Shown: positions 26,877 through 34,164 of the stretch, piece by piece
How positions within the stretch are numbered: the first letter of the stretch is position 1
Layout: each line of letters begins with the position of its first letter
Assembly (NCBI RefSeq): GCF_002752355.1
Contig: NZ_MRAV01000009.1
Span: 62,001-126,000 of the forward strand
DNA: 64,000 nt
Direction: 5' to 3'
From: Leucobacter sp. OLIS6
Lineage (GTDB): Bacteria > Actinomycetota > Actinomycetes > Actinomycetales > Microbacteriaceae
Program-made: the position numbers and the translations under genes
The notes under the pieces: generated by a model
Database searches by the model: none
What the model saw: only the letters and a program-made list of their open reading frames with translations
Told to the model about the DNA's origin: nothing

Positions 26877-26943
26877 ATCGTCATCCTGCGCGAGCGTGCG
26901 AGTCGCAGGGTCCCGCGACTCCTCCGTCGCGCAGGATGACGAT
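26877..26943. repeat. REP-like nested palindrome, probable bidirectional terminator
   Basis: Outer arms 26877-26893 and 26927-26943 pair perfectly over 17 bp. An inner stem AGTCGC/GCGACT (26901-26906 and 26915-26920) lies in the loop. The arm core TCATCCTGCGCG looks like dispersed intergenic palindromes known from many high-GC genomes. It fills the gap between the convergent helicase and YchJ-like genes and would terminate both. Confidence 0.7.
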
Positions 26944-26954
26944 TCAGTCCCGCC

Positions 26955-27368
26955 CTACAGCGGATCCCCGTCGACGTAGCGCCAGCGCTCCGGGGCCGTC
27001 GCGGCGAGCCCGTCACGATCCTTACGGAACCGGCTGCGCTCGCGCTGCTCGAAGCGCCCCTCGGACGTCCGCCCGATCGCGGTGAAGACGACGAGGCCCT
27101 CGCGGTCGAAGGGACCGCCGCGCTCGGTCGTCTCGACGAGCAGCCGGCGCCACTGCACCTCGGGATCGAGTTCCAGCGACGCCGGGCGCGTGCTCGGGTG
27201 CCAGGAATCGAGCAGGTACGCCACCAGTCCGAGCGCGAAGGCGCTGTAGCGGGACCGCATCAGCCGCTCCGCGGTCGGCGCCGGCTCCCCCGCGTGCAAC
27301 GGTTCGCAGCACTCGGCGTACCTCGTGCCCCGCCCGCAGGGGCAGGGCAGGGCCGAAGCCTCGCTCAC
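26955..27368 (-). CDS. YchJ-like SEC-C motif protein (UPF0225)
   Basis: A 137-residue protein of the YchJ/UPF0225 family. The N-terminal SEC-C zinc motif is clear: CPCGRGTRYAECCEPLHAG (Cys-x-Cys and Cys-Cys). It is followed by the family block RLMRSRYSAFALGLVAYLLDSWHPSTRP and a cystatin/NTF2-like alpha+beta domain ending FRKDRDGLAA. The function is unknown; SEC-C motifs usually mediate zinc-dependent protein contacts. Start GTG at 27368 overlaps the stop of the upstream DUF885 gene by 4 bases, so the two are translationally coupled. Confidence 0.9.
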   Translation of the reverse strand: MSEASALPCPCGRGTRYAECCEPLHAGEPAPTAERLMRSRYSAFALGLVAYLLDSWHPSTRPASLELDPEVQWRRLLVETTERGGPFDREGLVVFTAIGRTSEGRFEQRERSRFRKDRDGLAATAPERWRYVDGDPL

Positions 27369-29095
27369 AGCTCGCCGCGGAGCGTGCGCTGCATGGTGTC
27401 GAGGCGGATCACACCGAGCTCGAGCGCGTCCCGATGGAAATCGCGGATGTCGAACTCTCGGCCGGCCTCGCGCGCCCGTGCCGCGTACTCGTCGCGCTGC
27501 TCCTCCCAGATGCGCTGACCGATCTTGTAGGACGGGGCCTGGCCCGCCCAGCCGAGGTAGCGGTTCACCTCGAACTTCACGAATCCGTCGTTCATGTTGA
27601 CGTTCCCGCCCATGAACTCGAACGCGTACTCCGTGGTCCAGGCGCCGTTCCCGTCGGGCCGCTGCTTGCCGAGGTGGACGCCGATGTCGAGCACCACGCG
27701 GGCGGCGCGCATGCGCTGCCCGTCGAGCATGCCGAACCGATCGGCGGGATCATCGAGATAGCCGAGCTGTTCCATGAGACGCTCGGCGTAGAGCGCCCAC
27801 CCCTCGGCGTGGCCGGAGGTGCCCGCGAGCTGACGCCGCCAGCCGTTCAGCAGGCCGCGGTTCACGACCGCCTGCGCGATCTGCAGGTGGTGTCCGGGAA
27901 CTCCCTCGTGGTAGACGGTGGTCAGCTCGCGCCAGGTGTCGAACTCGGTGACGCCCTCGGGCACGGACCACCACATGCGGCCGGGCCGCGAGAGATCGTC
28001 GCTGGGGCCGGTGTAATAGATGCCGCCCTCCTGCGTGGGCGCGATGCGGCACTCGAGGGTCCGGATCTCGGCGGGGATGTCGAAGTGCGTCGCGCCGAGC
28101 TCGGCGACGGCGCGGTCGCTGGTCTCCTGCATCCACCGCTGCAGCGCGTCGGTGCCGTGGAGCTTGCGCGAAGGGTCGGCGTCGAGCTTCGCGATCGCGT
28201 CGGCGACGATCCCGGGACGCACCGAGCCTCCGACGATCTCGGCGGCGATGCGCTCCTGCTCGTCGCGCATGCGTGCGAGCTCCTCGATGCCCCACTCGTA
28301 GGTCTCGTCGAGATCCACCGATGCCCCGACGAAGCGCTCGGAGGCGAGCGCGTACCGCTCGCGCCCGAAGCCGTCGGTCTCGGTCGCGCGCGGGGCCAGG
28401 TCCTGCTCGAGCGCGTCGGCGAGGTCGGCGTACGCGCTACCGGCGAGCGACGCCGCCTCCGAGAGCTCCTGCGCGAGCGACGTCGGCACCGCGTCGCCGG
28501 CAGCGGCACCGCGGACGGCGATCGCCTGGAAGAACCCCTCGGCGGATCTCCCGACGCCCGCGGTGCGGCGCAGCTGCGCCGCGACCTCGAGCACCTGGCG
28601 CCGGGCGGGGACGAGCCCGCGTTCGGCGCCGAGGTCGAGCGATTCGCGGTAGCCGGCGAGCGCCGCGGGAACCGCGCGCATGCGCTCGGCGAGATCGGCC
28701 CAGTCGGACTCGCTCTCGCTCGGCATCAGATCGAAGCTGTCGCGCACCTGCTGCGCCGGCGACTCGATGACGTTGAGGTCGCGCAGGGCCTCGCCGGCGT
28801 CGTGCTGGGCGAGCGAGAGCCGCAGCTCGGATGCCAGGTCGGCGCGGGTCACCGCATCGACCGCGTCGACCGGGGTCTCGGCCTCCACCGCGGCGAGGAC
28901 GGCGCGCTGCGCCGCGGCGACCGCGTCCGCTCCCGCGGGCGAGAAGTCGGGCAGCAGGCGGTTGGATTCGGACCGCCCGAGATACGTGCCGGTGATCGGG
29001 TCGAGGGCGACGACATCGTCGACCCAGCGCTCGGCGATCCGGTCGATCTCGGTCTGCGGACGGTTCGGGCGCGGAGCGGTCTGATCAGTGGTCAT
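27365..29095 (-). CDS. DUF885 family protein (putative metallopeptidase-like)
   Basis: A 576-residue protein of the DUF885 family. The most telling segment is VYHEGVPGHHLQIAQ with His396-Glu397 and His402-His403, an HE...H arrangement that suggests a metal site and a gluzincin-like peptidase fold. Other family blocks are WALYAERLMEQLGYLDDP and RYLGWAGQAPSYKIG near the C-terminus. There is no signal peptide, so it is cytoplasmic. The ATG at 29095 lies 7 bases after TAGCAT on the minus strand, with no Shine-Dalgarno sequence. It is coupled to the YchJ-like gene. Confidence 0.88.
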   Translation of the reverse strand: MTTDQTAPRPNRPQTEIDRIAERWVDDVVALDPITGTYLGRSESNRLLPDFSPAGADAVAAAQRAVLAAVEAETPVDAVDAVTRADLASELRLSLAQHDAGEALRDLNVIESPAQQVRDSFDLMPSESESDWADLAERMRAVPAALAGYRESLDLGAERGLVPARRQVLEVAAQLRRTAGVGRSAEGFFQAIAVRGAAAGDAVPTSLAQELSEAASLAGSAYADLADALEQDLAPRATETDGFGRERYALASERFVGASVDLDETYEWGIEELARMRDEQERIAAEIVGGSVRPGIVADAIAKLDADPSRKLHGTDALQRWMQETSDRAVAELGATHFDIPAEIRTLECRIAPTQEGGIYYTGPSDDLSRPGRMWWSVPEGVTEFDTWRELTTVYHEGVPGHHLQIAQAVVNRGLLNGWRRQLAGTSGHAEGWALYAERLMEQLGYLDDPADRFGMLDGQRMRAARVVLDIGVHLGKQRPDGNGAWTTEYAFEFMGGNVNMNDGFVKFEVNRYLGWAGQAPSYKIGQRIWEEQRDEYAARAREAGREFDIRDFHRDALELGVIRLDTMQRTLRGEL

Positions 29096-29102
29096 GCTGT
29101 CG

Positions 29103-29108
29103 ATGCTA
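29103..29108 (-). promoter_or_regulatory. -10 element of a leaderless-type promoter
   Basis: On the minus strand TAGCAT lies 7 bases before the ATG at 29095 of the DUF885 gene, and no ribosome-binding site is present. Confidence 0.5.
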
Positions 29109-29257
29109 ACGATCCGGGGCCGCGTCCGGGCTGCGGGATCGCCGTGCGGCCGCTGCTTCCTGCGGGGGTCGTGGCGCCGGTTCGCGGGAAACGCTCAGGA
29201 GCGGCAGAATAGAGGGGTCCGCGGCGGCAGCCGCACCGATCCTGCGAGGAGACCGAA

Positions 29258-29482
29258 GTGAAGATCCGTACCCGCATCGCAGCCGCGGTGACCACCGCGC
29301 TCATGTCCGTATTCGTCGCGGTCCCGGCGTTCGCCCATGGCGACGAGGCGCACGACAACTTCTCCCACGCGGGCGAGCCGCTGCAGGTCGTCCCGATCCT
29401 GATCGTCGGCGTCGTGCTGCTCGCCGTCGTGCTGATCACCTCGACCCTGGTCGGCAACCTCTTCGAGAAGCCGAAGCGATGA
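29258..29482 (+). CDS. Small secreted/membrane protein
   Basis: A 74-residue protein of unknown function. It has a signal peptide (IAAAVTTALMSVFVAVPAFA, probable cleavage after Ala26), a short His/Asp/Glu-rich extracytoplasmic stretch (HGDEAHDNFSHAGE) and one C-terminal membrane helix (about 43-67) with a basic end (EKPKR). The acidic His-rich stretch could bind a metal; this is speculative. ATG at 29258 follows GAGGAG. The stop overlaps the enoyl-CoA hydratase ATG (ATGA), indicating cotranslation. Confidence 0.75.
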   Translation: MKIRTRIAAAVTTALMSVFVAVPAFAHGDEAHDNFSHAGEPLQVVPILIVGVVLLAVVLITSTLVGNLFEKPKR

Positions 29483-30315
29483 CCGTCGCGGATCGCCTCG
29501 CCTCCCTCGACCGCCGCACGCTCGCGCTCGACGTGCGCGAGGCGATCCTCACGATCACCATCACCCGTCCGGAGGTGCTGAACGCGCTCTCCCCCGAGGT
29601 GATCGCCGAGCTGCGCGAGGTCGTCGGCGCACTGCGCGACAGCGTCGGATCGGGCGCGGATCCCGACTGGTCGATCCGCGGCGTCGTCATCACCGGCGCG
29701 GGCCCGAAGGCCTTCGTCGCGGGTGCCGACATCGCGCGGATGCGCGAGATGACCGCCGAGCAGGCCGACGCCTACACCGCCGAGGCGCAGGAACTCACGA
29801 GCTGGCTCGAGACGCTGCCCGTGCCCGTGGTCGCCGCCGTCAACGGCTTCGCCCTGGGCGGCGGGTGCGAGCTCGCCATGGCCTGCGACGTGATCCTCGC
29901 CTCCGAGAACGCGGCGTTCGGGCAGCCCGAGGTCGCGCTCGGCCTCATCCCCGGCTTCGGCGGATGCGTCCGCCTGCAGCAGTACGTCGGCATCGCCGCA
30001 GCGCGCGAGCTCATCCTGACCGGCCGGCGCATCTCCGCCGCGGAGGCCGAGCGCCTCGGCCTGGTCTCCCGCGTGCTCGAGGATCAGGACGCGCTGCTCG
30101 CGGCCGCCCGCGAGATCATCGCGCTCGCGGCCCGGCAGTCCCCGACCGCCGTCGCCGCGGCGAAGCGCACCGTCCGTGCCGCGCAGGCGCACCCGACCGA
30201 TGCCGGGCTCGCGATCGAGCGCGAAGCCTTCGTCGCGCGTTTCGGCACCCCCGACATGCTCGAGGGCACCGCGGCGTTCGTCGAGAAGCGCCGGCCTGAG
30301 TTCACCGAGGCCTAG
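29479..30315 (+). CDS. Enoyl-CoA hydratase/isomerase family protein
   Basis: A 278-residue crotonase-fold enzyme. The CoA-binding and oxyanion regions are present: GPKAFVAGADIARM and NGFALGGGCELAMACD, with the catalytic Glu expected in GQPEVALGLIPGFGG. These match classical short-chain enoyl-CoA hydratases (hydration of trans-2-enoyl-CoA in fatty-acid or amino-acid catabolism). ATG at 29479 overlaps the upstream small-protein stop. Its stop shares CTAG with the stop of the convergent VOC gene. Confidence 0.9.
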   Translation: MTVADRLASLDRRTLALDVREAILTITITRPEVLNALSPEVIAELREVVGALRDSVGSGADPDWSIRGVVITGAGPKAFVAGADIARMREMTAEQADAYTAEAQELTSWLETLPVPVVAAVNGFALGGGCELAMACDVILASENAAFGQPEVALGLIPGFGGCVRLQQYVGIAAARELILTGRRISAAEAERLGLVSRVLEDQDALLAAAREIIALAARQSPTAVAAAKRTVRAAQAHPTDAGLAIEREAFVARFGTPDMLEGTAAFVEKRRPEFTEA

Positions 30316-30677
30316 TCCGAAGTATCTCCCGCATCGCGAGCGTTCAGGCACACGATGTGCCCGTCCGCATCGCGCACCACCGCCATGCGCTCACCCCACG
30401 GCTGCGTGATCGGGGCGTCGAGCACCGTACCGCCGGCCGCTTCCCAGCGCGCGACCGTCCCCTCAAGGTCTTCGACCGCGAAGGCGATGGCGACCGCAGC
30501 GTCGGAGGCCTCGGCGGGGCGCTCGTGCAGCATCAGCTCCGTGCCGTCGTCGGTGCGCAGCCAGGCCAGCTCACCGGAGCGACCCGTGAGTCGGAGCCCA
30601 AGCACTCCGCGATAGAGCGCGAGCGCGGCATCGATGCTCGACACCGAGACGATCAGGCGATGCAGGCCGGCGGACAT
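30312..30677 (-). CDS. Glyoxalase/VOC family protein
   Basis: A 121-residue vicinal-oxygen-chelate protein with one pair of beta-alpha-beta-beta-beta modules: HRLIVSVSSIDAALALYRGVLGLRL at the start and RDADGHIVCLNA at the end. Possible metal ligands are His6 (LHRLIV) and a Glu in GTELML. Substrate unknown; such proteins include glyoxalases, dioxygenases and antibiotic-binding proteins. The ATG at 30677 follows GGAGG. Its stop overlaps the stop of the convergent hydratase gene. Confidence 0.85.
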   Translation of the reverse strand: MSAGLHRLIVSVSSIDAALALYRGVLGLRLTGRSGELAWLRTDDGTELMLHERPAEASDAAVAIAFAVEDLEGTVARWEAAGGTVLDAPITQPWGERMAVVRDADGHIVCLNARDAGDTSD

Positions 30678-30720
30678 GCCTCCAAACTCGCAATTCCGGG
30701 CCCGGAAGTCAACCGCGAAC

Positions 30721-30756
30721 GCGAAGGCGGTGCGATCCGGGTGGATCGCACCGCCT
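30721..30756 (-). terminator. Terminator of the decarboxylase gene
   Basis: A perfect 16-bp stem (30721-30736 with 30741-30756) and a GGGT loop, lying 42 bases beyond the stop of the leftward decarboxylase gene. Confidence 0.8.
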
Positions 30757-30798
30757 TCCTCGGTTCCCGGGACCGCGCTCAGCAGCCCCGGAACGGCA

Positions 30799-32403
30799 CT
30801 AGGACTGAGCGGCGGTCAGCGGATCCCGCACCACGCGGAAGGTTCGCACTTCGGGATCGGCCGCACCGCGCACGTAGCCGGTCGGCGAGGTCGCGACGGC
30901 CTGCAGGAACGCGACGGTCTCGGGCGTGATCTCCTCGCCCGGCACCAGGTTCGGGATCCCGGGCGGGTAGGCGGCGAGCGTGTCGGCCGAGACGCGACCG
31001 ACCGCGTCCTCCGCGGAGACGATCTCGCTCTCGCCGAAGAACGCCGCGCGGGGCAGCATGCGCAGGGTGCCCGCTTCGGGCAGCGGCGGGAAGGCCTCGA
31101 CCGCGGCGGTCTCCCCCGCGGCGCGCAGCGCCTCGGCTTCGCGCGCGACGGCGTCGAGGGAGCTCATGAGGCGGTCCACGTCGAGCCCGGCGCGGGCGCC
31201 GATCACCGCGACGATCACCGTCGCCGTCGACATCTCGAAGTAGACGCCGTGGTCGTCGATGAGTCGGTTGCGCACCCAGTGACCGCTCTGGCCCAGCAGC
31301 GAGACATCGATCGGGACGCGCAGCGGATCGATCGCCACGATGTCGCCGAAGTCGCCGAAGTCGTCGCTGACGACCGAGAAGCGGCCGTCAGCGCGCAGGC
31401 GGCTGCGGAAGTCCTCGGAGGCCGCGACCGCGCGGGTGATCTCGTCGTGCCCCTGCACGAGCGCGTGCCGGGACGCGTCGAGCGAGCCCATCAGGAGGGC
31501 GCTCGCGGAGGTCGAGGAGGTCATCGTGTAAGCGCGAGCCACGAGCGGTTCGAGCCGCTCCGCGAACTCGGTATCGCCCAGGTGCAGCATGGCGGACTGG
31601 GTGAAGGATCCGGCGAGCTTGTGCGTGCTCGAGATCACGAGGTCGGCACCGAGGCGGGCCGGGGAATCCGGCAGGTCCTCGTGGAAACCGAAGTGGGCGC
31701 CCCACGCGCCGTCGACGATGAGGGCGGCACCGGCCTCGTGCGCGACGCGGGCCAGACCCGCGACGTCGGCGGTCGATCCGAAGTAGCTCGGCGAGACGAC
31801 GTAGACGCTCGACACCTCGCGGCCGGCCTCGGCCTCCTCGCGCAGCGCCGTCTCGAGCGATTCGGGAGTGAGGCCGTGCGCGATGCCGTTCTCGTGGTCG
31901 ACGTTGGGGGCGACGAACGACGGGATCAGCCCGCCGAGCAGCACGCCGTCGCTGAAGCTCGAGTGCGAACTGCGCTGCACGAGCACCCGCTCGCCGAGTC
32001 CGCGCACCGCGAGCGCCGCGGTGCGGTTCGCCTGCGAGGCGCCGTTGGTCATGAACCAGGTGGTCTTCGCGCCCCACGCCTCGGCCGCGAGCGCACGGGC
32101 CTGCTCGAGCGGGGATCCGGGACCGAGGTCGATCCCGTCGAGCATCAGCGGGACGTCGAGCTCGACCGTGCGGGCACCGAAGATGTCGGCGAGGTGGGAA
32201 CCGCCCGCGACGGGGTCGCATCCGTGGCCGGGGACCATGACGTGCAGCGGGGCGGCGTCGGCGTGCTGCTGCACCGCCTCGACGTAGGGGGCGTGCTGCT
32301 GTCGCTCGAGCCGGGCGATCGCCCGGATCGGGTGCTCGCTCGCACCGGTCTCGACGCGGGAGGCGGAGGTGGGTGCGGGAGTGATGTCGTCGTTGCGCAG
32401 CAT
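30799..32403 (-). CDS. Orn/Lys/Arg decarboxylase family PLP enzyme
   Basis: A 534-residue fold-type I PLP enzyme of the Orn/Lys/Arg decarboxylase major-domain family, in the shorter Gram-positive-type form. Landmarks are MVPGHGCDP near residue 55, TNGASQANRTAALAV, the Asp in VDGAWGAHFGFH that contacts the PLP pyridine, and the Schiff-base Lys in SSTHKLAGSFTQSAM. The C-terminal domain includes YPPGIPNLVPGE, typical of these decarboxylases. The product would be cadaverine, putrescine or agmatine. It is divergent from a LysR regulator that probably controls it, and a hairpin terminator follows the stop. Confidence 0.87.
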   Translation of the reverse strand: MLRNDDITPAPTSASRVETGASEHPIRAIARLERQQHAPYVEAVQQHADAAPLHVMVPGHGCDPVAGGSHLADIFGARTVELDVPLMLDGIDLGPGSPLEQARALAAEAWGAKTTWFMTNGASQANRTAALAVRGLGERVLVQRSSHSSFSDGVLLGGLIPSFVAPNVDHENGIAHGLTPESLETALREEAEAGREVSSVYVVSPSYFGSTADVAGLARVAHEAGAALIVDGAWGAHFGFHEDLPDSPARLGADLVISSTHKLAGSFTQSAMLHLGDTEFAERLEPLVARAYTMTSSTSASALLMGSLDASRHALVQGHDEITRAVAASEDFRSRLRADGRFSVVSDDFGDFGDIVAIDPLRVPIDVSLLGQSGHWVRNRLIDDHGVYFEMSTATVIVAVIGARAGLDVDRLMSSLDAVAREAEALRAAGETAAVEAFPPLPEAGTLRMLPRAAFFGESEIVSAEDAVGRVSADTLAAYPPGIPNLVPGEEITPETVAFLQAVATSPTGYVRGAADPEVRTFRVVRDPLTAAQS

Positions 32404-32525
32404 CTCTCAACTCTGCTCCCGCTCGAGCGGCGGCGGAACCCCGGAATCCGCTCAGTCGAACCATATACACTCTGGAGCAAGGACGGGGATCTCCTCCGTC
32501 AGCGTCCAAAGAATGCGGGGCACGC

Positions 32526-33440
32526 ATGATCGACCTCAGACAGCTGCAGGCCCTGTCCGCGGTCGCGGCGGAGGGCTCCGTCTCGCGGGCGGCCGTGCGG
32601 CTCGGCTGGAGCCAACCCACCGTCGACTACCACCTGCGCAACCTCGACAACCTCGTCGGCACGGCTCTCACGTCGCGCAGCACCCGCGGCAGCACGCTCA
32701 CGGCGGCCGGCTCGCTCATGCTCGAGCGCGGATCCGAGATCCTCGCGCTCTCCGATCGCGCCCTGACCGACGTGCGCGAACTCGCCCAGCTCGGCCGGAC
32801 CCGGCTGCGCTTCGGGACCTTCCCGACCGCGGCCGCGCACCTGCTGCCCGGGATCGCGGCGCGGCTCACCGAGCTCGGCATCGACCTCGATGCGGTGCTC
32901 ACCGAGGTCGCCCCGCTGGTCGAGCAGGTGAACCAGAACACGATCGACGCGGCGCTCGTCTATACGGCGAGCGGCTACGGGCTGCCGTTCCGTTCCGAGG
33001 TGCATACGACGCGCATCCTCCGCGACCCGCTGCTGCTCGCGGTTCCCGAGCATCACCCCGCTGCGCAGCACGACAGCATCGACCTGCCGGCGCTGCGTTC
33101 GCTCCATGAGGAGGCCTGGGTCTTCGGCGCGACGCCGGGCGACACCATCGACGACATCGTGCGCGATCTCTTCACGGCCGACGGGCACACCGCCGAGGTG
33201 GCGCTGCGCACCGACGACTACTCGGTCGTGCTCGGCATGGTGGCGGCGGGTCTCGGCGTCGGCCTCGTGCCGAAGCTGGCGGCCGCGCATCCGCCGGCCG
33301 GGGTCGCGCTCCGGCCGCTCGACGATCCGCGCTTCGCACGGGAGATCCTGCTGGCGGCGAAGGGCCCCGCGAGCGGGCCTCCCCCGGCGGTGCGCCAGCT
33401 CGCCGAGGCGCTCCGTCGCACGGTCGAGTCGCTGGCGTAG
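32526..33440 (+). CDS. LysR-type transcriptional regulator
   Basis: A 304-residue LysR regulator. The N-terminal helix-turn-helix spans about residues 1-60 (DLRQLQALSAVAAEGSVSRAA, then LGWSQPTVDYHLRNLDNLVG). The effector domain contains LRFGTFPTAAAHLLPGIAARL and DAALVYTASG. TACACT at 32466-32471 is a possible -10 element. It is divergent from the amino-acid decarboxylase gene with 122 bases between the starts, the usual arrangement for a LysR protein controlling its neighbour in response to a substrate or product. That pairing is inferred. Confidence 0.9.
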   Translation: MIDLRQLQALSAVAAEGSVSRAAVRLGWSQPTVDYHLRNLDNLVGTALTSRSTRGSTLTAAGSLMLERGSEILALSDRALTDVRELAQLGRTRLRFGTFPTAAAHLLPGIAARLTELGIDLDAVLTEVAPLVEQVNQNTIDAALVYTASGYGLPFRSEVHTTRILRDPLLLAVPEHHPAAQHDSIDLPALRSLHEEAWVFGATPGDTIDDIVRDLFTADGHTAEVALRTDDYSVVLGMVAAGLGVGLVPKLAAAHPPAGVALRPLDDPRFAREILLAAKGPASGPPPAVRQLAEALRRTVESLA

Positions 33441-33551
33441 CCCGCAGTTCACGGGCCCGGGGGCTCGGCCCCTCTGGCCCTTCCCCGGCTCTCATCCGGC
33501 TCGTGCCCGCCCCTGTCCTCCCGGCGCCCGCCCGGCGCCCTCCCGGTTCGT

Positions 33552-33607
33552 CGAGTGAACGCGTGTACATGAAATAGGACCGCTTTTCATGTACACGCGT
33601 TCACTCG
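33552..33607. repeat. 23-bp perfect inverted repeat
   Basis: Arms 33552-33574 and 33585-33607 are exact reverse complements around a 10-base spacer (TAGGACCGCT). The arms contain ACGCGT and TGTACA. There is no T-tract, so a simple terminator is less likely than an operator, a site for a recombinase, or a relic of a small mobile element. Confidence 0.8.
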
Positions 33608-33660
33608 GCAGGATCTCGAGCGGGGACAGTCCGGCCTGCGGAGGGCGACGGGCACACCCC

Positions 33661-33732
33661 GCAGGGTCCGGGTGTCCCGCAGGGTCCGGGCGTTCAGCCG
33701 GGTCCGGGCACTCAGCCGGATCCGAGCGCCCA
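33661..33732. repeat. Four 18-bp tandem repeat units
   Basis: Units at 33661-33678, 33679-33696, 33697-33714 and 33715-33732 share the core GNNGGGTCCGGG with drift at the ends, and a partial fifth unit follows. Read on the minus strand the period gives a PDPAxx hexapeptide, but no start or coding context supports a real protein. Confidence 0.75.
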
Positions 33733-33850
33733 GCCGGACCGATTCGAGGACTTCGATCCGGCTGAGCGTTCAGATCCGGCTGAGCGAACGGCACGGCAGC
33801 GTAACCAGCACTGCCGCGCAACCGGCACAACCTGCACAGCCGAACAACCT

Positions 33851-33884
33851 GCACAACCACTCAACCGGCACAACCACTCAACCG
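33851..33884. repeat. Two exact 17-bp tandem units
   Basis: GCACAACCACTCAACCG occurs at 33851-33867 and again at 33868-33884, the clearest part of a wider degenerate array rich in CAACC and CCGGCAC words. Confidence 0.8.
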
Positions 33885-34105
33885 GCACGGCAGCGCAACC
33901 GGCCCAGCCGAACGCCCGGCACAGCCGAACAACCGGTACAACCGCGCAACTGGCATCGCTGAGCGAACGGCTCAGCTGTGCAGCCGGCGCCCATGACCCG
34001 CGGAACCCGGGGAACCCGCAGAACCCACAGACCCCGCGAGCACACCGCATGAGCGCCCGGCGCAGGCGGCGCAGGCGGCGCAGCAGCTCCCGAGACCCGT
34101 GAACG

Positions 34106-34143
34106 CGCGGAACCCCGCCGGCCAGAGCCGACGGGGTTCCGCG
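34106..34143 (-). terminator. Terminator of the MFS transporter gene
   Basis: Arms 34108-34122 and 34127-34141 pair over 15 bp with one G:U around a CAGA loop, with two further pairs outside. It lies 24 bases past the stop of the leftward MFS gene. Confidence 0.75.
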
Positions 34144-34164
34144 TTGGCGCAGTAGCGACGCCGG

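Larger units (their letters stand above)
33441..34164. repeat. 724-base gene-free repeat island
   Basis: No credible gene lies between the LysR and MFS genes. The island holds a 23-bp perfect inverted repeat (33552-33607), four 18-bp tandem units (33661-33732), a second degenerate array rich in AACCGGCACAAC-like words (about 33790-34060) and a terminator. Open frames across it translate into low-complexity Pro/Ala/Arg or Cys/Val-rich strings and are taken as by-products of the repeats. Confidence 0.7.

Noticed and set aside
33492..34050. Open frames in the repeat island encoding PDPAxx or VVRLCR-like strings
   Set aside because: No ribosome-binding site, no family resemblance, and frames differ by strand and position, as expected when repeats lack stops.
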